Shown: one piece after another, positions 22,730 to 32,545 of the stretch | How the letters are laid out: each line of letters opens with the position of its first letter | How positions within the stretch are numbered: the stretch's first letter is position 1 | Assembly: GCF_001083795.1 (NCBI RefSeq) | Contig: NZ_LAVK01000027.1 | Location: 1-37,569 of the forward strand | DNA length: 37,569 nt | Source: Streptomyces sp. SBT349 | GTDB taxonomy: Bacteria > Actinomycetota > Actinomycetes > Streptomycetales > Streptomycetaceae | Reading direction: 5' to 3' | The notes under the pieces: generated by a model | Told to the model about the DNA's origin: nothing | Databases searched by the model: none | Seen by the model: the letters and a program-made list of their open reading frames with translations, nothing else | Program-made: the position numbers and the translations under genes

Positions 22730-24910
22730 ATGGGTGGCGAGTCCGGGGACGAGGCCGGGGGGCGGCGTCCGGAGGTGCGCAACGAGCTGGCGGGTGTGGA
22801 TGCCGGGGCGGTGATCCAGGCGGGTGTCGTGCACGGTGACGTCGTCGTGCAGGCGGGCCGTTCGCCGCTCGGGCCGCCCGCGCAGGTGCCTCCGAGCACA
22901 CGGTGGTGGGTGGATCGCTCCGCGGTGCTCGCGGACTGGCGCCGGTCGCTCGACGGCGCGGGGCGGACGCCGCCTTGGGTGACCGTGCTCAGCGGGATGC
23001 ACGGGGTGGGTAAGAGCGCGCTCGCGTACCGCATGGCGGAGCAGGGTGAGGACAGGTTCCCCGGTGGCCAGATCCATGTGGATCTGGGCGAGTGGCGGGA
23101 TGAGGCCGGACGGGTGGACGTCTCGGGCGCCCTGCGGGGGTGCCTGCGTTCGCTGGGGGTGGCGGATGCGTTCCTGCCGATGGCTCTGCCGGACCTGGCC
23201 AACGACTTCCGGTCCCTCACCGCGGGGAAGAGCGTTCTGGTGGTGGTGGACGAGGTGACGGAGCCCGCCCAGGTCGAGCCGTTCATCCCGAAGGCGCTGG
23301 GCAGCGTGGTCGTGGCCGTGAGCCACGGGCGGCTGGCCGAACTGGTCGTCGACGGGGCGCGGTTGGTGCCGGTGGCTCCGCTGGACGCGCCGGACGCGAT
23401 CGGGCTGCTGGTGGCCCGCTGCGGGCGGGAGGCGATCGAGGGGGAGCGGGAGGCGGCCGAGCTGCTGGTGTCGCTGTGCGGGGGGTTGCCGCTGGCGCTC
23501 GGTGTCATCGCGGCCCAGTTGCAGCTCGACCCGGACCGGTCGCTGGCGGAGCTGGTGAGTGAGCTGGAAGACGAGCGGGGGCGGCTGGAAGGGCTGCTCC
23601 AGGGGGAGGCTCGAACCATGTCCGCGGCGTTGACGTTGGCCTATCAGGCATTACCCCGGGAGTGCCAACGGCTCTACCGGGGCCTGGCGTTGTTCCCCGG
23701 TGACGAGTTCGACGCCGAGTTGGCGGGCGTCATCGCGGACGTGCCCGTGGCCGCCGCGCGGCGGCTCCTGCGCGCGCTGTTCGACAGCAGCCTGCTGACG
23801 GCCGTTCCGGAGGCTCGGGGGCGTTACCGTTTCCATGAGCTGGTGCGGCTGCACGCCGTCGGTCTCGCGGCCGCGGAGCCGGAGGCGGAGCAGAACGCGC
23901 TGGCGTGGCGTGTGACGCGGCACTACGCGCGGTGGACGGCGTGCGCGGACCGCGCGCTGATGGGGGACAGGCTTCGGATCTCCCCGCACGAGCACCTGCC
24001 GACGGGCGCCGACGATCCGTTCCACGGGCCGGAGGGCAAGCGACAGGCCCTGGCATGGCTGAGCGCCGAGCGCGCCAACGCGCTGGCGGTGCTGGGCCAA
24101 GCGGTGACGCGGGGCCTGTTCGCCGAGGCGTGGCAGATGGCCGAAGCCCTGAGCGCTCTCTACCTCCATCACCGTCATGTCCGCGACTGGATGGAGTCCG
24201 CGCGACTGGGCATCACGGCGGCGTCGCGCGACGGGGAGCGGGGCCATGCCGCGGCGCGGGCGCGGCTGCGGTGCCTGCTGTCCCGGCCCTTGATGGACCT
24301 GGGTGAGGTGGACCGGGCCCGGGCCGAGTTGCGGACCGCCGTCGCGGAGGCCGACACCACGGACAACGTGCTGCTGCGGGCGTCGGCGCGGGAGTTCCAG
24401 GGCCGTGCGTGGGAAGCGGACGACCCGGCGCGAGCCATCGCGCTCTTCCGGCAGGCCGCGGAGCTGAGCGCGGAGGCGGGATCCCTCCGTGGTGTGGCGA
24501 TCGCCCATCTCTTCACCGGCTGCGCCGAGACCGCCGACGGTCGCCCGCGGCGGGCGCTGTCGACCCTCGCCTCGGCGCTGCGGCTGCTCACCGACGAGGA
24601 GACCGCCGTCGAGGATCGGCGGATGGCCGGCCGGGTACGGGTGGCCATCGGCACGGCCCATCACGCCCTGGGGGAGGTGGCGGAGGCCAGGGCCGCTCTC
24701 ACCCACGGCGCCGAGGATCTTCACCACGAAGGAGCGGCGCACTACGAGTTGCCGGCGCGCGAGCTCCTGGCCGAGATCGCCGAACGGGCAGGGGACACGA
24801 TCGCGCTCCGCGCGCACCTCCGCCGCGCCCTGGAGATTCTGGAAGGCGGGGGGAGCCCCCGGGCGAAGGACGTGCGTGCGCGCCTGGACGCCCTCGGCGA
24901 TCCGGACTGA
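22730..24910 (+). CDS. STAND/NLR-like NTPase (NB-ARC, TPR) with possible amyloid-type N-terminal motif
   Basis: 726-aa signalling ATPase. Residues ~17-43 contain VRNELAGVDAGAVIQAG followed by VHGDVVVQAG, a Gly/Val/Gln repeat like the short amyloid-forming (RHIM-like) motifs reported at the N-terminus of bacterial NLR-related proteins. The NB-ARC module follows: P-loop GMHGVGKS at 89-96, Walker B VLVVVDE near 169-175, CGGLPLAL at 250-257, and a winged helix ending RYRFHELVRLHA near 366-377 (MHD-like His). Residues ~430-720 are helical repeats of TPR type. Such proteins sense a signal through the repeats and trigger an effector. No effector sharing the motif is in the window. Start choice between 22727 GTG, 22730 ATG and 22694 is uncertain. 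The 137 bp between PadR and this gene hold no other gene. Confidence 0.85.
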   Translation: MGGESGDEAGGRRPEVRNELAGVDAGAVIQAGVVHGDVVVQAGRSPLGPPAQVPPSTRWWVDRSAVLADWRRSLDGAGRTPPWVTVLSGMHGVGKSALAYRMAEQGEDRFPGGQIHVDLGEWRDEAGRVDVSGALRGCLRSLGVADAFLPMALPDLANDFRSLTAGKSVLVVVDEVTEPAQVEPFIPKALGSVVVAVSHGRLAELVVDGARLVPVAPLDAPDAIGLLVARCGREAIEGEREAAELLVSLCGGLPLALGVIAAQLQLDPDRSLAELVSELEDERGRLEGLLQGEARTMSAALTLAYQALPRECQRLYRGLALFPGDEFDAELAGVIADVPVAAARRLLRALFDSSLLTAVPEARGRYRFHELVRLHAVGLAAAEPEAEQNALAWRVTRHYARWTACADRALMGDRLRISPHEHLPTGADDPFHGPEGKRQALAWLSAERANALAVLGQAVTRGLFAEAWQMAEALSALYLHHRHVRDWMESARLGITAASRDGERGHAAARARLRCLLSRPLMDLGEVDRARAELRTAVAEADTTDNVLLRASAREFQGRAWEADDPARAIALFRQAAELSAEAGSLRGVAIAHLFTGCAETADGRPRRALSTLASALRLLTDEETAVEDRRMAGRVRVAIGTAHHALGEVAEARAALTHGAEDLHHEGAAHYELPARELLAEIAERAGDTIALRAHLRRALEILEGGGSPRAKDVRARLDALGDPD

Positions 24911-24934
24911 GCCTCCTGGTTCTGTCTCCCGGGG

Positions 24935-26614
24935 TCAGAGCGCGGACCGGGGTCGAAGGGTCACCTCGGCCGACCGCTCCCCGACGCGCAGGAGGAACGT
25001 TCCGGTCGGCGGGATGCCCGCGCGCAGGCACGCGTACCCGACGGCCGAGATCAGCCGGGGCCCCGCGAGGACACCCGTCGCGTTCACCATGACCCTCCGG
25101 CCGTCCCGCCAGCCCAGCAGGACGCCGTCCGCCAGCGGCACGGCGGCGATGCGGCAGCCCGGGTGGTGCCGCAGCATGCCCTCGATCCGCCGCTCGGCCT
25201 CCTCGGGCGAACGCGGCGCCGTGTCGTCGGTCAGCACGGAGGCACTCTCCGCCCAGGACCGTTCCAGACCGCTCACCTCACTCGCCAGATGGCTGAAGCG
25301 GCGCGCCGACTCGGGCCGTTCGGGCCGCGCCGCCGCGGGAAAGCGGCGCACGTCGACGGACCAGGTCTCGTTCTCCCGCGCCAGGTGGGTGAGGACCACC
25401 TCCGCGGTGCTCTCCGTGCGCTCCGGTACGGGGAGGGGGAAGGGGGGTGCGGACGCCGTCGGCCACGGCGGCTCGGCCAGCTCCAGCAGCTGGTAGACGG
25501 CGGAGCGCAAGCGGGACAGCGTTCGGCCGGGCTCGTGGAACGCCCGCCGGGCGACATCCTGGTACCGCTCGGGCCGGTGCCGCTCGATCGCCGCCTCGAT
25601 CTGGTCGAGCAGTCCCTTGTCCGGTGCCAGCGACGGAGCGACGCGGCCGAGAGCCGCCATCGCCGTTCCGGGCACCGACTCCCGGCCGAACGCGGCCAGG
25701 AGCAGCGGCTTCCCCACCGCCGCGGCGTAGAGCGACAGGGAGCCGTGGTCGCTCACCACGACGTCCGCGGCCGTCAGCGCCGCCTGCCATCCGGCGAAGG
25801 GCGGGATGAGGATGAGCCCGGCCTCCAGGGCATCCCGCTGGATCACGCGGAGCTGCCAAGGGCTGTGACCGAACCACACGTTCGGATGCACGGTCGCGGC
25901 CACCCGGTACTCGTCCAGAGGCAGTTCCGCCAGCAGACGGCGGGGCAGCTGAGGGACGCGGCCCATCAGCGACTCCGGGCCCCACGTCGACGCCACCAGG
26001 ACCAGACGCGGGACCCGCCCCCGCGGCAGCCCCATGCCGCGCCGGTAACGGTCACGCAGAGGCGCGCCGGTGAGCAGCCGGTCATGGCAGGGATCGCCGA
26101 CCAGCAGGGTGCGGCCCGCCAGATCCGGCCGGAGGGCGCCGAGTTGTTCGGCCTGTGCGGGATGCGAGACCGCGTACCAGGAGCGTTCGGGACGCAGGAG
26201 CGATCGCGGCACGACACCGGAGTGGCGCCGTTCGGGGCCTCGGGCGTCAGGGACGAGCTTCTGGAACCCGATGCCGTGGGGAAGGACGAGGACGGGCGCC
26301 TTGAGGTGGTCGAAGCGGGCGTTCTCGCTGGCGGTGATGACCAGATCGGAGGGCACGTCCGTGGCGTTCTCCCAGGGGATCACCCGCACATCACTCGCGC
26401 GCAGGAGATCCTGGACGCCGCCGTGGAAGGCTGATGACCGATCATGGCCGAAGGTCACCTCGACCCGTGGGTCGCCCCGGAAGACGTCGGGGAGGACTTC
26501 GAGGAGGCGCGCCGTCGATGTCACTGTTCGGGCCACCGCCAGGACCGTGCGCTCGGCGGGGAACGTCTTCCAGCGCGCCGCCGCGACGTCCACCGGGGGG
26601 CCGCTACCGTTCAC
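24935..26614 (-). CDS. GT-B / CDP-glycerol-transferase-like protein with unique C-terminal domain
   Basis: About 559 aa. Residues ~20-380 resemble a GT-B fold of the CDP-glycerol glycerophosphotransferase/UDP-sugar epimerase type: VLPHGIGFQKL near 110-120, VGDPCHDRL at 172-180, VHPNVWFGHSP near 242-252, and the nucleotide-loop-like ADVVVSDHGSLSLYAA at 283-298 with VGKPLLLAAFG. Residues ~400-559 are a separate domain I cannot place (beta strands with VLLGWRDGRRVMVNATG and FLLRVGERSAEVTLRP). The GTG at 26614 has no ribosome site and directly follows a hairpin and a heptamer array. It converges on the STAND gene with 24 bp between stops. Whether it is an effector, a cell-surface polymer enzyme or something else is open. 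Confidence 0.75.
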   Translation of the reverse strand: MNGSGPPVDVAAARWKTFPAERTVLAVARTVTSTARLLEVLPDVFRGDPRVEVTFGHDRSSAFHGGVQDLLRASDVRVIPWENATDVPSDLVITASENARFDHLKAPVLVLPHGIGFQKLVPDARGPERRHSGVVPRSLLRPERSWYAVSHPAQAEQLGALRPDLAGRTLLVGDPCHDRLLTGAPLRDRYRRGMGLPRGRVPRLVLVASTWGPESLMGRVPQLPRRLLAELPLDEYRVAATVHPNVWFGHSPWQLRVIQRDALEAGLILIPPFAGWQAALTAADVVVSDHGSLSLYAAAVGKPLLLAAFGRESVPGTAMAALGRVAPSLAPDKGLLDQIEAAIERHRPERYQDVARRAFHEPGRTLSRLRSAVYQLLELAEPPWPTASAPPFPLPVPERTESTAEVVLTHLARENETWSVDVRRFPAAARPERPESARRFSHLASEVSGLERSWAESASVLTDDTAPRSPEEAERRIEGMLRHHPGCRIAAVPLADGVLLGWRDGRRVMVNATGVLAGPRLISAVGYACLRAGIPPTGTFLLRVGERSAEVTLRPRSAL

Positions 26615-26617
26615 GCG

Positions 26618-26633
26618 GCCCCGCAGACGGGGC
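26618..26633 (-). promoter_or_regulatory. Hairpin immediately before the GT-B-like gene start
   Basis: GCCCCG-TCTG-CGGGGC on the minus strand forms a 6-bp stem with a tetraloop, ending four bases before the GTG. It occupies the place of a Shine-Dalgarno and would restrict ribosome access. Confidence 0.45.
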
Positions 26634-26646
26634 TAATAAGCTCATA

Positions 26647-26739
26647 CGGTTCCCGGTTCCCGGTTCCCGGTTCCCGGTTCCCGGTTCCCGGTTCCCGGTT
26701 CCCGGTTCCCGGTTCCCGGTTCCCGGTTCCCGGTTCCCG
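26647..26739. repeat. Heptamer tandem repeat (CGGTTCC)x13.3, G-quadruplex-forming
   Basis: 93 bp of uninterrupted CGGTTCC units. On the minus strand it reads GGGAACC repeated, i.e. G3-N4-G3-N4-G3-N4-G3, which satisfies the G-quadruplex pattern about three times over. On that strand a -10-like TATGAT (26751-26746) stands just upstream, so transcription could begin at the first unit and put the whole array in the 5' leader of the GT-B-like gene. Copy number should be prone to slippage. The plus-strand reading RFPVPGS repeated is a by-product. Confidence 0.92.
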
Positions 26740-26957
26740 GCCTTTATCATATGGGTCCCCCATGGGCAAGAGTTCTGTGTCGCTCGTCGTGGCATGACCC
26801 GAGCCGGGCCGGGGCGATCGCCTTGGTCGTCCGGGTCCACCGTAGAGCGATCCGGCCGTCGTGCGAGGCGATGGGTGCCGGTGCGGGCTCTCGGTCGGGG
26901 GCCTGTGCGGGTCGGTCCGTGCGTTCGTCGGTCCATGCCGTTGGCGGTATATAACCG

Positions 26958-27323
26958 ATGGGGTATGTTGAGAAGGTGTCCTCGCCGTTCGATGTCCTGG
27001 CCGACCCCACGCGGCGGCGGGTGCTCGGGCTGCTCCTCGGGCGTCCCCGACTCGTGGGGGAGATGGCCCGTGAGCTGGGGATGAGCCAGCCGCGGGTGTC
27101 CAAGCACCTACGGGTGCTGCGTGACGCCGGGCTCGTCACGGTGCGGGCGGAAGCGCAGCGCCGCTGGTACGAGCTCCGCCCGGAGCCGTTGGCCGATGTC
27201 GACGCCTGGCTCGCGCCGTATCGCCGGCTGTGGACCGAACGCCTGGAAGCGTTGGAACGACACGTGGACACGATGCCCGACGTCCCCGAGGAGCAGCCGC
27301 GTCAGGCGGCCGAGGAGCAGTGA
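26958..27323 (+). CDS. ArsR family (winged-helix) regulator
   Basis: 121-aa regulator: FDVLADPTRRRVLGLLLGRP, VGEMARELGMSQPRVSKHLRVL (recognition helix), then the wing AGLVTVRAEAQRRWYELRP and a dimer helix WLAPYRRLWTERLEAL. There are no Cys metal ligands, and the W-Y-E-L-R-P signature fits the subgroup paired with SRPBCC proteins rather than metal sensors. ATG at 26958 lies a few bases after TATATAAC, so the message may be leaderless; a GTG at 26976 is the alternative. The SRPBCC gene follows after 4 bp. Confidence 0.93.
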   Translation: MGYVEKVSSPFDVLADPTRRRVLGLLLGRPRLVGEMARELGMSQPRVSKHLRVLRDAGLVTVRAEAQRRWYELRPEPLADVDAWLAPYRRLWTERLEALERHVDTMPDVPEEQPRQAAEEQ

Positions 27324-27327
27324 CGTG

Positions 27328-27765
27328 ATGAGCGCGACCAGCACCACCACCTTTGACGGTCGGCCCGCCCTGCGGTTCGAACGTCACCTGAAGCACAGCC
27401 GGGAGAAGGTCTGGCTGGCCGTCACCGATCCCGGGCATCTGAGCCAGTGGTATCCGTTTCGCGTGACGGGGCTGGAGCCGAGGGTCGGCGGCCGGATCTC
27501 CTTCGACGACGGTGAGGGCACGGTCTACACGGCCACCATCACCCACTTCGACCCGCCCCGGCTGTTCGCCTTCGACGAGCACGATCCGGACGGCGGGGAG
27601 CGGGAGTTCGACGATCACGTCCGGATCGAGCTGCGCGGCGAGGGGGCCGGTTGCCTCCTGGTGTTCACGCACGTCATGACCGATCCCTCGATCGCCGACA
27701 GTGCCTCCGGAGGCTGGCGGACGTGCCTGGACGAGCTCGTGGCGCGGCTGGGGACGGCGGGATGA
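27328..27765 (+). CDS. SRPBCC / AHSA1-like domain protein
   Basis: 145-aa START-like fold protein. Typical are LRFERHLKHSREKVWLAVTD, LSQWYPF, GGRISFDDGEG, FDPPRLFAFDEHD and the C-terminal helix GWRTCLDELVARL. These small proteins bind hydrophobic ligands in a helix-grip pocket; coupled to an ArsR gene they are a very common two-gene unit of unknown ligand. ATG at 27328 is 4 bp past the ArsR stop with GAGGAG upstream. Confidence 0.92.
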   Translation: MSATSTTTFDGRPALRFERHLKHSREKVWLAVTDPGHLSQWYPFRVTGLEPRVGGRISFDDGEGTVYTATITHFDPPRLFAFDEHDPDGGEREFDDHVRIELRGEGAGCLLVFTHVMTDPSIADSASGGWRTCLDELVARLGTAG

Positions 27766-27807
27766 CTGCCGAGTCGGTGGTACCGGGGAACCGTTGAGGC
27801 GGCGGCG

Positions 27808-27840
27808 CCGGGCCGGTGTGACCCGAGTCAACCGGCCCGG
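27808..27840. terminator. Hairpin terminator between convergent SRPBCC and LacI genes
   Basis: A perfect 10-bp stem CCGGGCCGGT / ACCGGCCCGG with a 13-nt loop, overlapping the last codons of the LacI gene. Confidence 0.5.
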
Positions 27841-28931
27841 GGCGGCGGCCGGACCGCCTCGGGTGGTTCTCCCGGGAGAGGGCGGACGGAGTCGCGGACG
27901 ATGATGTGCGTGCCGAGCACGGCGTGGCGGGCGGTGCCGGGGGTCTCGTTCTCCAGGGCTAGGCGCACCGCGGTGTGCCCGAGCTCCTTGTGGGGGACGT
28001 GGACGGTGGTGAGGTCGATGTCGGCGGCCGGTGGGAGATCGTCGAATCCGACCATCGAGACGTCCTCGGGGATGCGGAGTCCCTCGGCGCGCAGCGCCGC
28101 GCGCGCCCCGGCGGCGATCTGGTCGTTGGCGGCGAAGACGGCGGTGAAGTCCCGCGGTCCCGCGTCGAGTCGCTCACGCATCATGCGGCAGCCCTCGTGT
28201 CTCTCCATCGTGCCACCGACCTCCAGCCCGGGGTCGTGGGGGACGCGATGGGCGTCCAGTGCCGCGCGGTAGCCGGCGACCCGGCTCTCGGGCGTCGTGT
28301 ATCCGGGCCGCCGTCCGAGGAAGAGGATGCGCCGGTGGCCGGCGGAGAGCAGGTGGCCGGTGACGGCGCGGGCGCCGGCGGTGTTGTCGTACTCCACCAC
28401 GACGGCCGGGACCTCGGGGCCCATCGGGGGCCGACCGCACAGCACCAGCTGTGAGCCCGCCACGGCCAGCGCGCGGGCGTAGCCCGCCATGCGCTCCCGG
28501 TAGGCGGCGTCGGCGATGACGTTCCCCACGAGGATCACGGCCTCGACGCCCTCCTCGCGCATCAGGTGGATCATGTCCAGCTCGCGTTCGGGGTCGCCGC
28601 CGGTGGTGCCGACGACGCACAGCCTGCCCGCTCGTGCGGCTTCCTCCTGGACGCCCTGCGCGACGTGGGCGTAGTGCGGGGAGGTGACGGAGTTGACCAC
28701 GATGGCCACGCTCCTGGGCCGCGCGCCCGCGAGCCCCCGGGCGTGGGCGTTGGCCACGTAGTCCAGCTCGCGCACGGCGCGCATGACCTTGCCGCGGGTG
28801 GCGGGGGCGTTGGGGTACGTGCCGGACAGGATCCGCGAGACGGTGGCGGCGGAGACGCCGGCGCGTGCCGCCACGTCCCGGATGGTCGGAGGCCGGGGCC
28901 TTCCGTCAGCGGGCGTGACCCGGCGAGGCAT
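27828..28931 (-). CDS. LacI family regulator, likely of the rhamnogalacturonan lyase
   Basis: 367 aa. The LacI helix-turn-helix and hinge are at residues ~16-65 (TIRDVAARAGVSAATVSRIL, ANAHARGLAG), followed by a periplasmic-binding-like effector domain (VAIVVNSVTSPHYA, GHRRILFLGRRPGY, FTAVFAANDQIA, IPEDVSMVGFDD, TTVHVPHKELG). ATG at 28931 follows GGGAG. It is divergent from the PL11 lyase, and two LacI-type operators lie between them, so autoregulation plus repression of the lyase until an oligogalacturonide or rhamnose-containing inducer appears is the natural reading. Confidence 0.93.
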   Translation of the reverse strand: MPRRVTPADGRPRPPTIRDVAARAGVSAATVSRILSGTYPNAPATRGKVMRAVRELDYVANAHARGLAGARPRSVAIVVNSVTSPHYAHVAQGVQEEAARAGRLCVVGTTGGDPERELDMIHLMREEGVEAVILVGNVIADAAYRERMAGYARALAVAGSQLVLCGRPPMGPEVPAVVVEYDNTAGARAVTGHLLSAGHRRILFLGRRPGYTTPESRVAGYRAALDAHRVPHDPGLEVGGTMERHEGCRMMRERLDAGPRDFTAVFAANDQIAAGARAALRAEGLRIPEDVSMVGFDDLPPAADIDLTTVHVPHKELGHTAVRLALENETPGTARHAVLGTHIIVRDSVRPLPGEPPEAVRPPPRAG

Positions 28932-28954
28932 CCGTTCTCCCTGCGTCCCCTGTG

Positions 28955-28968
28955 TGTAACCGCTTGAA
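28955..28968. promoter_or_regulatory. LacI-type operator next to the LacI gene
   Basis: TGTAACCGCTTGAA fits the LacI/GalR consensus TGNAANCGNTTNCA at all but one position. It is 24 bp upstream of the LacI start, placed for autoregulation. Confidence 0.6.
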
Positions 28969-29077
28969 GCTCGATGGTGGAGCAGGCGGTTCAGCGCGTC
29001 AAGCCGCCGACGACGCCTCTTCCCCAGTGTGCCCGCGTTATTGACGGGGCCTCACCCTTCTGCTTCTCTCTCGATTG

Positions 29078-29091
29078 TGTAAACGGTTTAA
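29078..29091. promoter_or_regulatory. LacI-type operator upstream of the PL11 lyase
   Basis: TGTAAACGGTTTAA, containing the perfect odd palindrome TAAAC-G-GTTTA (29080-29090). It lies 155 bp before the lyase ATG; the intervening leader holds no clear gene. Confidence 0.65.
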
Positions 29092-29245
29092 CTCCTGTCG
29101 GTAGCGGCGGCGTCACACATGCTCGGGCGTTTCTCGGGTCGACTCCTCATGGCGACGAGACCCCGGGCGGGTCCCACGCGAGCCGACCGGGCCATCCCTG
29201 ATCCGCAGGGACAAGTCACCGCGCGTAAGCGTCAAGGAGGTTTCC

Positions 29246-31150
29246 ATGCACGTCAAACAGAGGTGGCGACCCCGTCATGGGGTGGCGGCGGTCGCCACGG
29301 TCTTCCTCGCTCTCTGCGCCACCCTGCTCACGGGCACCCCGAGCCCCGCGTCGCCCAGCGCCTCGGTGGCGACGGCCTCGGACCCGGCGGCCGCGCAGGC
29401 GGGGCGCCCGATGGAGAATCTCGGCCGCGGGGTCGTGGCCGTGCGCACCAGCCCCACCCAGGTCCTGGTCTCCTGGCGGCTCCTCGGGCTCGACCCGCAG
29501 GGCATCGGCTTCAACGTGTACCGCTCCACCGCCGGGGGCGCGGCCGTCAAGCTCAACTCCGCCGTCCTGACGGGCGGCACCAACTACACGGATGCGACCG
29601 CCAATCTGACGCAGAGCAACAGCTACCACGTGCGGCCGGTCGTGGGCGGTGCGGAGCAAGCACCCAGCGCCGCCTTCACCCTGACGGGCAATCATGCCCA
29701 GGAGCCGGTGGTCCGCGTGCCGTTGCGCGACGGCGGTCCGGTGAAGTTCGTCTGGGCCGGCGACCTCGACGGCGACGGCGCGTACGACTACGTGCTGGAC
29801 CGGCAGACATCCCCCCAGCGGCTGGAGGCGTACACCGGCGACGGGCGGTTCCTCTGGCAGGTCGACATGGGACCGAACAGCCAGAACCAGGACAACATCG
29901 AACCGGGCTCCGCCACGATCGACGTGGGCCACAACGACGGCGTGACCGTCTACGACTTCGACAGCGACGGGCGGGCGGAGGTCGCCGTGCGCATCGCCAA
30001 CGGCGTCACCTTCGGCGACGGCACGACCTGGACGCACTCCGACGACTCGCGCCAGTTCATGGCCATCCTCGACGGCCGGACCGGAGCGCTCCGCAACTGG
30101 GCCTCGGTGCCGACCGACTACCTGGCGGACGGCCCGATGGCCGCGCGGCTCGGAGTGGCGTATCTCGACGGGACCACCCCGAGTCTGGTCGCCTACATGA
30201 AGAACCGCCGCGACAACGGCGACTTCAACCTGATGATGGCCGCCTGGAGGTTCGACGGCGATTCGCTCGACCAGCAGTGGAAGTGGCTGCGCGGCAACGC
30301 GAACGCCCCCGACGGCCACAACACGCGCGCCATCGATATCGACGGCGACGGGACGGACGAGGTCGCCGAGATCGGGTTCGTGCTCGACGGCGACGGCACC
30401 CTCGAATACTCGATGGGGGAGGAGGGCGTCGTCCACGGTGACCGCTTCCACATCGCCGACATGGACCCCGGCAGGCCGGGCCTTGAGGGCTACGGCGTGC
30501 AGCAGAGCAACCCCAGCGGCCTGCTGGAGTACTACTACGACGCCTCGGACGGCTCCATGATCTGGAGGCACTCGGGGTCCCCCGCCGACGTGGGACGCGG
30601 CATGGCGGGCGACGTCGACCCGCGCTTCCCCGGCATGGAGGTCTGGTCCTTCTCCGGCCTCTACAACGCGCCCGGCAACCGGCTCACCGAACCGGACAGC
30701 TCGCTGAGGCCGTGGCCGCAACTCGGGCTGTGGTGGGACGGCGACCTCTCGATGGAGCTGCTCAACGACGGCAAGATCGAGGAGTGGGACCCGGCGAACC
30801 CGACACCGAGCGGCAGCCTGCCACGGCTGGTCACCACCTGGAACCACGGCGCGGTCACCGCCGCCCAGGGCGGGCCCACCCTCGTCGGCGACCTCTTCGG
30901 CGACTGGCGCGAGGAAGCGGTGTACACCAACGCGGCGTACGACGAGCTGATCATCTTCACCACGAACCAGCCGACGAACACCCGGCTGTACACGCTGGCG
31001 CACAACCCCGCCTACCGCAACGCCATGACCTTCAAGGGGTACATGCAGTCCCACCACGTCGACTACTTCCTCGGTAACGGCATGTCCCCGCCTCCCCGGC
31101 CCGACATCACCTACGCGGGGGCGGGTTCGCGCTCGCCGGACAGGCCCTAG
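29246..31150 (+). CDS. Secreted rhamnogalacturonan lyase, polysaccharide lyase family 11
   Basis: 634-aa exported enzyme that cleaves the rhamnose-galacturonate backbone of pectin (rhamnogalacturonan I) by beta-elimination. The signal peptide (RWRPRHG, then VAAVATVFLALCATLLTG) is at residues 1-31. An Ig-like domain starts at ~55 (MENLGRGVVAVRTSPTQVLV). The eight-bladed propeller carries calcium-type loops DLDGDGAYDYV, DFDSDGRAEV, DIDGDGTDEV and GDVDPRFPGMEV, and the family end LYTLAHNPAYRNAMTFKGYM, then QSHHVDYFLG. GGAGG precedes the ATG. No carbohydrate-binding module. Divergent from a LacI gene with shared operators. Confidence 0.95.
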   Translation: MHVKQRWRPRHGVAAVATVFLALCATLLTGTPSPASPSASVATASDPAAAQAGRPMENLGRGVVAVRTSPTQVLVSWRLLGLDPQGIGFNVYRSTAGGAAVKLNSAVLTGGTNYTDATANLTQSNSYHVRPVVGGAEQAPSAAFTLTGNHAQEPVVRVPLRDGGPVKFVWAGDLDGDGAYDYVLDRQTSPQRLEAYTGDGRFLWQVDMGPNSQNQDNIEPGSATIDVGHNDGVTVYDFDSDGRAEVAVRIANGVTFGDGTTWTHSDDSRQFMAILDGRTGALRNWASVPTDYLADGPMAARLGVAYLDGTTPSLVAYMKNRRDNGDFNLMMAAWRFDGDSLDQQWKWLRGNANAPDGHNTRAIDIDGDGTDEVAEIGFVLDGDGTLEYSMGEEGVVHGDRFHIADMDPGRPGLEGYGVQQSNPSGLLEYYYDASDGSMIWRHSGSPADVGRGMAGDVDPRFPGMEVWSFSGLYNAPGNRLTEPDSSLRPWPQLGLWWDGDLSMELLNDGKIEEWDPANPTPSGSLPRLVTTWNHGAVTAAQGGPTLVGDLFGDWREEAVYTNAAYDELIIFTTNQPTNTRLYTLAHNPAYRNAMTFKGYMQSHHVDYFLGNGMSPPPRPDITYAGAGSRSPDRP

Positions 31151-31181
31151 CCGACCACTCGCCGGAGGACCGGCCCATGAC

Positions 31182-31215
31182 CGGCCTGCCGGGGCACGAC
31201 ATCCCCGGCAGGCCG
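31182..31215. terminator. Hairpin terminator after the PL11 lyase
   Basis: A perfect 13-bp stem CGGCCTGCCGGGG / CCCCGGCAGGCCG with an 8-nt loop, 32 bp past the lyase stop and also facing the convergent aldo/keto reductase. Confidence 0.8.
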
Positions 31216-31261
31216 ACCGGCCCGCCCCGCCGGCGTCGCCGACGCCGACGCCGATGGGGGG

Positions 31262-32545
<1,284 letters not shown>

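Noticed and set aside
26647..26739. Tandem array considered as a CRISPR or as an encoded RFPVPGS repeat protein
   Set aside because: The units are 7 bp with no spacers, so not CRISPR. The heptapeptide appears in any frame because 21 is a multiple of 7, and the surrounding frames have no gene features.
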